A stretch of DNA of 64,000 nucleotides from Ophiura sarsii (lineage: Eukaryota; Echinodermata; Ophiuroidea; Amphilepidida; Ophiuridae), in assembly GCA_035610835.1 (NCBI GenBank), contig CM069442.1:60367950-60431949 (forward strand), written 5' to 3'. The position numbers were made by a program, and so were the translations under genes. This document shows positions 35,401 to 47,400 of this stretch, piece after piece (position 1 is the stretch's first letter; each line of letters opens with the position of its first letter). Under the pieces are notes generated by a model. It was not told the DNA's origin. It saw only the letters and a list, made by a program, of their open reading frames with translations, and searched no databases.

Positions 35401-38400
35401 CTTGACCTTACCAAAGGAACCAATAGCACCTGTAGTCCAATAGATGTATGACTCAAACACGTCCAGGCGGAATGGATTCTCTAGATCTGCACAAGTAAAA
35501 TTTGCGAGAATAAAGCAATATAAATCAGCCTGTGTGGCAATTGAGATGAGATCAATACTATTTCGTTCACCTTTATCTTCTAGTATAGGAATACCACCAC
35601 TATCGCAGACATCACGGTTTTATCAGGTTCTTTCACCCGTGACGTCACATGCCCACTCAATTAGGTTGTGTATGATGCTTATAGCTTATTCCCTTCAGAT
35701 GATAACAGCAGACATTATCAACATAGCTTGAAGCCATACATTTTATTTTACGATTACAAATGGGTCAGTCATCAGTCACATCATTGAAAATATGAAAACT
35801 GTTCAGAGTGTGTCTAGTTGTCAAGTATGGCCTACATGGTGAAAATGTTCTTTACCAGTGGTTGTTCACCCCACAGAAACGAATTACATTTCCTTACAAG
35901 AAATAGTGGATTCAACTAATGCAGGTAAGTTTGTTGAGGTATAATGCAGGTAAGTTTGTTGAGGTATAATGCAGGTAAGTTTGTTGAGGTATAATGCAGG
36001 TAAGTTTGTTGAGGTATAATGCAGGTAAGTTTGTTGAGGTATAATGCAGGTAAGTTTGTTGAGGTATAATGCAGGTAAGTTTGTTGAGGTATAATGCAGG
36101 TAAGTTTGTTGAGGTATAATGCAGGTAAGTTTGTTGAAGTATAATGCAGGTAAGTTTGTTGAGGTATAATGCAGGTAAGTTTGTTGAGGTATAATGCAGG
36201 TAAGTTTGTTGAGGTATAATGCAGGTAAGTTTGTTGAGGTATAATGCAGGTAAGTTTGTTGAGGTATAATGCAGGTAAGTTTGTTGAGGTATAATGCAGG
36301 TAAGTTTGTTGAGGTATAATGCAGGTAAGTTTGTTGAGGTATAATGCAGGTAAGTTTGTTGAGGTATAATGCAGGTAAGTTTGTTGAGGTATAATGCAGG
36401 TAAGTTTGTTGAGGTATAATGCAGGTAAGTTTGTTGAGGTATAATGCAGGTAAGTTTGTTGAGGTATAATGCAGGTAAGTTTGTTGAGGTATAATGCAGG
36501 TAAGTTTGTTGAGGTATAATGCAGGTAAGTTTGTTGAGGTATAAAGTATAGGTCAGGAACTTTTGTGGATGACAAACTTGATAGGAAAGTGGAGGAAACG
36601 GTTCAGGCAAATACTTAATTTTAAAATGTCACATACCTTGACTCAACAAAATCTTCCTGTTTGCACCATCCCAATCCATCACCTCAATCAAGCTTTCTTT
36701 TGTATCGCAGAAATACACGGAGTCCTTGTTAGCAAAATCAATGCTCAGCCCTGTTGGTGTCACAAGTCTATCGGTGACGATGGCTTTACGATCTGTACCG
36801 TCCATGCTGGCCATCTCAATCTTTGGGGTGGCACCATAGTCAGTCCAATACATCACGCTGAGATGGAAGTGATATGGAAAAATTGGTGAAAATAGATTTA
36901 TCAGTGACCCTGGTATTTGGTCCAAATCTCCTCAGTAAAACAAGTACCTACTGATTTTGGTTCCTTAAAATGGATTGACAACTGTTGTGATTTTTTATCG
37001 ATATCATTCTTCACAAAAGCATACAACCAAATCTATACAGCGATAGACAGATATATGTGAAGTCTGGTAAACCCATTCACCATCATCTGGAATTAAATTG
37101 TTATTGTACTAGCTTTAACCAAATTATTTAGGAAAATCTCTAAAGGCAAACTACCACTCTGGGTTTCTAGACACATACAGTTCTCTTAAAAATCAACAAG
37201 GTTGCAATTTCTCTGTGTTAACTCTGTACAGTATTTCATCAAGTGAACAGGTGTATGACCAGTTCGTCTGTAGTGAACTAGCAAAGTGGTAGGCCAGCTA
37301 TAACATAACGACCAACTCACTATCTATTTTTTATATTGATTGCTTTTGCACTGGATTTATTAAAATAATTCCGGACACAAATCTGAGCAGTATCTCTCTT
37401 GGCAACAATTATTTGCAGTTAAGCAGATTACATTACCCTCTTGGATTACATGTTAATACAATAATAATAATAATAATAAAAAATAAAAGGGCGCATTTAT
37501 AATGCGCCTCACATTGTGAACACAACCCGAGGCGCATAACATACATGTATGAACAAATATACGAACATTACATCATAGATTACACATCAGAAATAACTTA
37601 AAGTACAAATACAACAACAACAACTTAAATAATAGGACAAACACAGTCTACTATGCACAATTCATAAATTAAAAAGATATGTCTTCAATGACGTTTTGAA
37701 AGATTGCACTGATATAGTACGTCGGACATGTTCGGGAAGAGCGTTCCATTCCTTCGGTGCAGCGATGAAAAAGGCTCTACTACCGTAAGTCCGTGTAGCA
37801 GATATGGCCGCACATGGTACTTGAAGGAGCCCTTTGGATCTTAAAGTCCGAGAAGGATGGTAAGGTGTGATGAGTTGTTTGATGTAGGTAGGTGCAAGAT
37901 TGTGCAGGGACTTATATACAACAAGGAGAAGTTTAAAAACAATAGGATTAACCAAATCCTAGGATGAGAATTTTAACATAACGAACATCTGTCTTAGCGA
38001 CAGATATAACAAGTTTCTACTCACCCTCTTCTTGGATTAACTGCTATAGCACTGGGTTTATCCAAATCATTTATGATGAGCATCTTAACATAGCGACCGT
38101 CTGTCTTAGCGATAGATATGCGTGGCCCTGAATACTCGCTATCCCTCTTGGCACGACCATCATAGTCATCAGTGCCCTGGTCAGTCCAATAGATGTTCCT
38201 ATGCAAGAATGGGATAATAGAATTGTTGAAACATTTATAAACAATCCCTGGAGGTAGACACCAAGGAATTATATATTTCTACTAAATAAATGGTCATTTG
38301 TTTATGTCCTGCCATTTCTAAACAATTTCCATATTTATACTTGCATTATGTTATATAAAACTTGGATTTTCGTTACATGGTCCAAAAATCATTTAGACTA

Positions 38401-41400
38401 GCGGGCACCCGCGCTTCGCGCGGGACCCGCTAGAAGATTTCACAGGGAATAAGTAAACAAAGCGTAAGAAAATTTGATACAATATCAAGAACATGTCCGA
38501 CATGTATACATAATCCAGACGGGCACTAAATAATCCGAATATCGCAGGTGCTTATGATAATCCAGGTAGGATGTGCCTTAATCTAGGTAGGCCTCACCCA
38601 TTATATCCAGGGACCCCATAGGCCTAAGCCCTACCCCTAATCCAGTTACCAAGGTGCCCTTAATAATGCACCGGATACCACATAATCAAGGTACTGCAGT
38701 GTGCCGTTATATCGAGATACCCAGGTGCCCTTATTTTATCAAATTAAACGCGGGTGCCGAAGATAGCGGATAGTAATAGTCATATCACAATTATAGGCAC
38801 ATATGAATTTCTTGAGTCCATTTCTGGTAGCTAACAGGACCATTTAAATATGGCCATTTTACATACACAGTATCATGTAGATGGCTGATTAACCTTTATT
38901 GACTTTTGTACTACTGTTGACAATGGTTGAGAACGGCTAAATCAATATACACTCTTTTGTGTATTCCCGCGATCCATACACACAAAACTTAGAAATGTCC
39001 AATAAATTTTAAAGAAGTCAAACTATTTTCAATATAGTTTCACCAGATTAACTCCGTTTATAATTTAAAAGATAGGGTTGGAAAGAAAAGGACTTCAGCT
39101 TTCCATCTAAGTGAATTTGGTAAGATACCAGACAGGTCTTAGGTATCTTTTTATGTGAGACAAAATTGATCTCCGAATTTGTGGGGAATTTGTTTTCAAT
39201 CGCCGATTCTGCAAAATGAGAAACGGTTACTGATTGGTGATCTAAACGTCAGTACAAAATGACGGAGGTTAATATTAACCAATCAGCATGAATTTAACAG
39301 AGCCGACGGATAAGCATATGCTTATTAATATTAAACAAGGTCTAAAAATTCGGGATGAGGGCGTTTGGAGTTACAATTGCGTGCATCAGGGAGAGAAGGA
39401 CCATTTTCTTAAATCTTCCATTGATTGCGCTGTGAAACAGGACAACTAGTGGTTGTAATAAATTAATAGACGGCGTTTCTCAATTTTTAAATAATAAGAA
39501 AACATTTTCATAAAATGTAAAAGGCTTAAAGCTTTATTTTAAAACAAGGTCTAATCTCGTACTCCTAGAGGTTAAAAAGTTACGATTTTTAAACCATGAA
39601 AATCATATGGTTTTTGACCATAATTTATCAAAAAGGCTATGCATAGTCATGTTTGCGCTTAAGTTGCCACATGAAATTCATATGGAGGTGAGTAATACCA
39701 AAGCGTTATAAATGTTTATATAAATATCAAGAGTATATCCTTAAATAATTCAGGTACCTAAAGTGCCCTTGATATAATGTAAGTGACATGGTGCCCTTAA
39801 TACACCATGAGCCTAGGCCAAATGTGCTCTTAAATAATACAGATACCCATGTTCCTAATCCAAGTAGCCTACTCAACGTGTTCTTAATACACCGGTTGCC
39901 CGATAGGTCTAGGCCCTACCCCTCACAGATGGCCTTAATAACCGGCGTTATATCCATACCAATGTGCCCGTATTATATCCAGTTTATATTGAAAATCGCA
40001 GGTATAGGTGCCGAAGCTATAGCGGGTGGTTAGTCATATCAAAACGTAAGATGCGGGTATTGTAAAACAGCAAGAGTATGTCGTTGTTACTCCATGTATC
40101 CTAGGTGCCCTTAATACTGACATTGGTACCAAAGTGCCCTTAATAATCCATATATACCATGTGCCCTTAAGAAATCCATGTACGCCATGCATGTATAACA
40201 CATGGTGCCTTGAATATTCATTTACCACCACATGTACATTAATTATCAAGATTGTGTATTAGTGGTCCAATAGGACCTCCCTGGACTATGTAGTTTATCT
40301 TGAATCGAATATTAAGGGCACCCGTGATAACTGTGTATGCGGCTATTAGGGCCTACGTGGATTAATAAGGGCACCTGAATGGTTATTCAGATGTAGGAAT
40401 ACTTAGAGTATTCAGAGTATCTGGATTGCCTTAATATAAGTATAGAACACATGGGTGGGTACCCCATGTGACCTTTAATCCAGCAGGTAGACCTACACCC
40501 TTAGAAAAAGGGTGCTTCAGGGGTTCTTGGCTGTCCCGTTTATGGAACCCTCAGGGTTAAAGGTTCTTTTAGTTTAAAGAACCCAAAAAACTTCTGTAGA
40601 AAACCTTTAGAGGTTCTAAAGGGTTCCATATACGGGACAGCCAGGAACCCCTGAAGCACCCTTTTTCCAAGAGTGTACCCCATCAGGTGCAGTGGTGGCA
40701 CGAACGGTGGAGGGGGGGTGCCCAGTCGTGACCCCCCAGTTATTATATACCTCCTGTCAGCGCATGTCTCTACCTATTTTGTACCCCCCAAATAATAAAA
40801 AAAGTTGAATTTGAATGTCAAAACTGAAAGTTATGTACTTAAAATTAGCTTTAAAATGTCTCCCCCGATTCTTATATAGCCCGCCACCCCGTTTTCCTCC
40901 TTTAACATTTTGATGCTGGTGTCGCCACTGCCCATCCATGTGCACATACTGTATCCAGGTAATTCAGTAGGCCTACGTTCTGAGCGTTATATAGTGTGTT
41001 CCATATTTTTATAGTCGGTCGTTTAGTTGTATGGCCTGCGGAGTCTATCATCAAGATCACTTGTACCATCCCATGCTTGTACTTGAGCACTATGTGTTCC
41101 ATCCGGTTTTGTTTGGCCTATTTACATTAAATACATTATTCCTCCAATAGGCACGTGGGGCCTTAACGTATTATAGTAGTAGTCCCTTTGTCATGTTTGC
41201 TGTGTTCTAAATAAGGCCTCCCGAGATACTACCTGATACACCCTTAAAATCCAGTTATCACAGGTGGCCCACCTGCGCATAGTATATCCAGGTAATTTGA
41301 GACTCTCTGCGTTTTATAATGAACCCCGTAATCCAGATACCACGGGTGCCCTTATTAATCCAGACACTCTATAATAATCATGATAATATACCACGCGTTC

Positions 41401-44400
41401 CGTTTATCCAGATGCCCCATGTGCCCTTATATCCAGATTATCAAGTAAGGGAAGTACGGGGAGGAGTAGGTGGCTTTAGGGTACACTATTAGAAAAAGGG
41501 TGCTTCAGGGGTTCTTGGCTGTCCCGTATATGGAACCCTAATAAGGGTTTAAAGGTTCTTTGATTTTAAAGGACCCAAAAAGGTTCTGTAGAGAACAACC
41601 TTTAGAGGTTCTAAAGAGCCATTTTGCCCATTTTGAACCTTAAAATGGTTCTTTTTGGAACCTTTTAAGGTGATATTAAGGGTTCCATATACGGGACAGC
41701 CAAGAACCCCATGAAACACCTCTTTTCTAAGAGTGTATGGACTGCAGCCTGCTTTCACTCTGCCCCGTTACAATGTGCAGTTTGCGCCACAAACGCGTAC
41801 ACACTTTGTCTGCGTCATTACGTGTGCGCCGAATCGCGCGCGCCATGTTAAACGCGGTCGGGCAGCCGTCAACATAGAAACGGTTGGTATGGTACCGCCA
41901 GTCTCTTTATCGTTAGCAAACTACGCGTTCATCTATGTTACTAATGTGACAGTGTCACTTTAAGATCTGTGTAAGAGTTTTTGTTTACATTTAGAAAATG
42001 TCGTAAAATATTTTTATTTGTTGGACGTAATAGTCCCGTATAAATGCTTGTACTCATGCGATCTTTAAGAATAACAAACGGCCGCATATACAGAAATGTA
42101 GCTATATCCCTGATGAAAATATTTTGGGTGACGACCATATGTCATCACTCACTCCGAAAACCACAATTTTTGCCCAAACAGTAGCTACCCAAGTAAAAGA
42201 AATTAAACATTTCGGATTATAATCTGTGATCCTTTCTGCGCATGTCTGAAAACGGGAAAATACTGGCATTGAACTATCTAATTAGCTCGTGTATTAGAGG
42301 CGCAATTCCCACGCTTTTTCAGTTGAAGAGGGACGCGAGTGTAAAATTATTATTGAACTATCTAATCAGGCGAGGGACCGAAAATTAGTATATAGATACA
42401 TGAAAATCCCTTCCAGCTTATTTATATTTGGTTAACTGTGGTTAAAGTTGCACCAAAATGAATGCAGCATGAACATTTCCATTGTTATAGTATTCCCTAA
42501 AATACTAAACCTTATCTATGTGTAATCTAAACATAAACATAACTGTACACCCTCGAACACTTACCTCACACCCTAACCCCAACCCTTTCCATACCCTATT
42601 GCTTTACTATCCGTATCCCAATCCTAGCTATAATTCTTACTCAAACCCAAGGCGCAACTATCCCATACCTTACCATTAAATCTAATCTAGATCTAAGTCC
42701 GTAATCATATTCCGAATCCCAATCCTAACTCCAACCCTAACCCCACAACTAATCTCACCCAAACTCTTTTATCATATCCCCAACATACTAACCCTTACCC
42801 ACCGTTCAACATAACCATACTAACTTGACCCTTACCCCGACATACATTCCAAGCAAGACAACAGTAATATCTTGTTGGTAATTAAAGTCATATATCATCA
42901 AATTATCTGATGTTGCAGTAGTGCTCCTATCCAACCCTAACCCAACACTAATTCTACTCTAATGGGCCCACGTCACATGAGGTTGAGCTCGCGTAAAGTA
43001 CGCCTGCTCAACCTCACCCCAAAACGGTCCCGTGGTTCTCTGTTGTGCGCACTACGTCATCTCGACCTCAAGGCTCTGATTGGTTGGTGCTCAAACGTGA
43101 GAACTGAAAAACTCATGAGCTTTTCCACGCGCCATCGCGCCCCACTGCGTCGGTGGTTATGGCGCAGTGGGAGCACTGCGTTGGTGGATACGGCGCAGCG
43201 TGACGATCGTTAAAAAGGCTTCAGTTTAAATTTGACCAATCAGGTGCTTTGGTGTTGTTGGTTGGCAGTATTTTGTGAGTTCAAGCATGCGTGCGCAGCC
43301 TGATCGAAGTGCGCCCACGTATGTCGAACTGTGGCCAGGAGATTATGTGCCGTAGGTCCATTCTAATCCTTATTTTACACTTACTCAAACCCCTAACTTA
43401 ATACTATCGTAACCCTATAATCTTACTTTCCAATCCAGTCAACAGCAATATCTTGTGGGTGATTAATGTCATCTATCTTCAAATTATCTGATATAGCAGT
43501 GGCCCCAACTGGTGGCATGGTTGACCTCTTTACCGCTCTCAATGCGGCATCAACCCAGTATACTAAAGACAAAATCAAATTAATAGTGCAATTATATAGT
43601 TGAGAAATATTAAATAGCAGCAAACATGAACAATTTGCAAGCAAAATTGCATGTTTGCCTGAGCATAATTGCATTGGGAAGATGGTCATGCTTATGATAT
43701 TTTGGGTTCAGATTCTGATACATTTTAAAGAAACCATCACAAATATCTTGTCAAGAAAAGAAAAGATAAGACAAGAATACTTCCTAATTGTGATCATGAA
43801 CACCGCAAAAGTCCACTCATTTTCAATCTGATCTTCTTATGAGAAAATAATTTATTAATCCCCTTTGATAAATTTAGTTAACTACATGTTGATACCTCAT
43901 TTTCTACCAAAGATTGTAAAAGTGTGCAATATTTACATTTTGTACAGAATTATGCAGTACCAAATTTCAAATTACAAAGTCAAGTACACTCTAAATGTAA
44001 GCAGGCTAATATTTAAATTGAATAGCCTATCTAAACACACCATGCACACTGCTAACATAGATCCGATTGATCTTGTGCCTGCAATGCATTGTATGTGATC
44101 GTAACAAATATGACATTTGGAACTGCATATTTTTTCATGAATTGTTTATCAAACTTTAACAATTTTAAAAGAATCTATCAAAGGTCTGTATTAATTACAT
44201 TATCGTATGATAATCAGATTCAAATTTATAACCTTAGAATGAGTTAGAACATTTGTTTTTCTGCAGTGTTACTTACATGTAAGATTATCATAATCCATGG
44301 CATCAATGCGTCCCTCATGCATGATAACATCAGCGTAGAGATCACTGGCGTAATCGTACACACGGATTTCTGGTCCATCTGTAAACAGCGTTCTCTTGAC

Positions 44401-47400
44401 TCTTCCTGTAAATTGATAATACAGAATTTTAATAGCAATAGTGGTTTATTAGTTAGGATTTATATGCTGGGTTTTCATTGACAAGCATCTTTGAACAGCT
44501 TACAATCTGGCCTATTTGTATATTATAATGAATAAATTAAGATCCCATTTTTTACACAATTCCTCAGATTAAGAAACCCTCTCATCAGACTATTCCTATG
44601 AATGAATAAGTATTAAACTTAACTAGTAATATACATTCTATGTATGCATAACACACCTTGTTGTTTCAAATCGATGAAGCACATGTTTTTCTTTTACAAA
44701 TTCATGTTTACTGGCCAACTCTGGGGTTAGATAGCTTTTTAAAACTTAAATTACACTTTATTCTTATTTTGACCATAATCAATGTATGAACAAATTGTTT
44801 GGACAAAAGGGTTTGGACTTTTCAATATGTGCTATAGACTGTGCATGCTTAGTATAGACAACTGAGGCAAAACACTGTTGTATTGTCAATCTTACCTGTA
44901 GCTTTACATAATTTTCCATCTGTCCCTGTATCCACATATCCTTTAGCACAGGCACATTCATAGCCACCTTTGTAGTTACGACAATCCTGAGGACACGGGT
45001 TTGATAAGCATTCATCTATGTCTGTGTGGGGAAATAGATCAAACATGTTCATGGTTTGTTTGTTTACACCATTGGTCAGTTTGGACACATACTTGGATCC
45101 TGGATCAAAATTCTTCTATCTACTTCACTAAAACATCATTCTTTGACACATTATCATCCTTCGTAGGAGTGGCACAAAATGATTCACTTTATAGTATGAG
45201 TTCTTTGGAATATTCTATTTGAGCCTTTCATTAACTAATATCTATACGTTTCAATCTAAATATTTTCATTTTGTACTATTTGTCCATTTTACGATGCCAC
45301 CATTTGAATAATAAAATCTGCCTCTAACTCAGTGACGGCACAGGCATGTTGGCTTTTATTGTAAAAATTGCCTGCAATTAACTTAATTTGTTCTGAATTA
45401 GACATTTCAGACCAATCTTAAGCTACTGTTAAGTAATTTTCACATTAAAAGTTGATTGTTCGGGGTACAAATGGGGTGGGCTTGAGCTGACTGGGGGAGG
45501 GGGCAAGTGGATTGCAAGTGCCACCACTGGTCTTACTTGAAGTTTTTATTGTTAATATAAATTTCAGCTTGAGTAGTTTCTATTGGTGAAAATGAACAAT
45601 AACAACATCAAGATGTCAATTAAAAATGTTTGTTTTTCTTTAGTTACCTTGGCAACCAGTGCGGTCATCAGTAATTCGTAATCCAGGGTTACAGGAACAG
45701 TAAAAACCTCCATCAATTTCAGTGCACATTTCTTCACAACCAGCAGTTGTACAACTCCCACCATTTTTATCTGAAGAAATGAAATATAAAAATAGCTAAA
45801 AAGCTCCATTGATTATGTAAAAATTCAAATACCTTGCGTTTCGTTTGGGGACCCAAACTGACTATTAAATCAAACACCATGGGCTGTATTCACAAATAAA
45901 ACTTAGCCCTGGCTTTTCAGTTTTGCTAAATACCTTTGAAAGAGCACAGACCTCAACATCTCGCAATTGAGACAGACTTGTGAAGAAATGAAAAATGTTA
46001 TCATAGTACCATATTAATTACATTATAAACGGAATATGGTAATTGTGTTCTTTAGGTTTCAGTTATGTGTCAGTTTTAAACAGAATAGATAAAGTAAATC
46101 TTACAGTCATTCCCGTGCATCCATAAAGTATACTTTATTACATTTAAATGAAAACCCTTAAAGATTGACCTAAAGGTCAATACTTACGACATCCTTTTTC
46201 ATCTGTCTGATCTCCGCAATCGTCGTAATCATTGCAGACAAGCTCCACTGATACACATATCTCATTGCTACATTTGAACCCATCATCTCCGCAAGCTGCA
46301 GGCGCAACACCTATGATTTCAATACACGGATTAAATTAAGTAAATACCACTGATTGATGACATATGCTGAATTCAAAACCCATCTAGTGAACAAATCTTA
46401 ATCAAGTGGAAACTTCAAAACATGATGTTGGCCTTTGCATTACTATATTCAAATACATTATGCAAATGATGGTAATGTTTTTATTTGTCACAGCCAATCA
46501 GAAGGCAGACAAATTTGGCTTTTTCAGCACCTGTGTTTCAAAACCTCGTGTTGACCATGTGCTGAGGGGAAACTTCCAACTTTCTTGATATTTCGCAGCA
46601 AATGTGTGAACTACAGGTGAGATTTTATTGCAAATGGCTTGAATTGATATACGGACTGGTTTATGGCAGTTTTTTCGTTTCTATTCTTTCAAAACCTCGT
46701 ATCTCCAACTTACTTTTTTTCATCCTAATTCAAAAAAAAAAATTGGCGATACGAGGTTTTGAAAGAATAGTGCCGATATGGCAATTGTCCTAAAATTCTA
46801 AATTTGAGTCGGTTAGACCAAGTAGAACGCATTATTTGTCCAGCTTTCCCTTATTAGTACTTACAGATATCATGGTTGTTTTCATCACTTGAATCGCCAC
46901 AATTGTCTACACCATCGCATGTCCGCCATATAGGGATACATCTACGGTTATCACAGTGGTAATTGGTGTTTGAATCGCAATCTGTAGTGACTGTAACAAA
47001 AAGAGGGAGATAGTACAATCTTTTTATTTATTTTAATCCCTACAGATAATGAAAAAGAGTCACCAAGAGTCAATGATACATGCATTGATTTTTCTCATTT
47101 CTTTAAAGAAAATTATGTACTTTAGGTACCACACTTGTTTCAATTATTTGACAGAATGAAACGCACCATTCGGTTATTGATTGTACCATGTATGAATACA
47201 TGGAACCTAGAGTATGTTTTATCCAGAAAAGATTAACATTATTCACACACAATGATTCTTGTCAATTGACATTTTGCCCTTGTGGGGAACTTCTTTGAAG
47301 CATGCGTGTGCACAACCCTTGTTAACCTGCAGGCATGGGAATAAAATAAGCAGGAATAAAAACCGAACATAAATAAATGCATGAAATCAAGCTATAAGGC

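Larger units (their letters stand above)
38398..42396 (-). mobile_element. Probable non-autonomous Helitron, 4.0 kb
   Basis: The minus-strand 3' end is CCCGCGCGAAGCGCGGG hairpin + TGCCCGCTAG, i.e. a hairpin shortly before CTAG, followed by T. The minus-strand 5' end is TCTATATACTAATTTTCGGT, preceded by A. TC...CTRR ends with insertion between A and T are the Helitron signature. No RepHel coding sequence seen. The interior holds degenerate 'CCAGGTGCCCTTAATAAT' repeats (38518-38770, 39720-40450, 40930-41460) and nested MITEs. Confidence 0.6.

Noticed and set aside
35919..36547. Possible CRISPR array
   Set aside because: Units are directly contiguous with no unique spacers, no cas genes exist, and the sequence lies in an intron of an animal gene.
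35912..36610. Minus-strand frames of ~220-230 codons (repeating [20 protein letters not shown])
   Set aside because: Artefact of the 25-bp satellite, whose 75-bp super-period has no stop codon; three frames are open at once.
42962..43213. 83-codon + strand frame in the GC-rich intron patch
   Set aside because: Arg/Leu-rich product of GC-rich repeat sequence with hairpins; no domain and no splice context.
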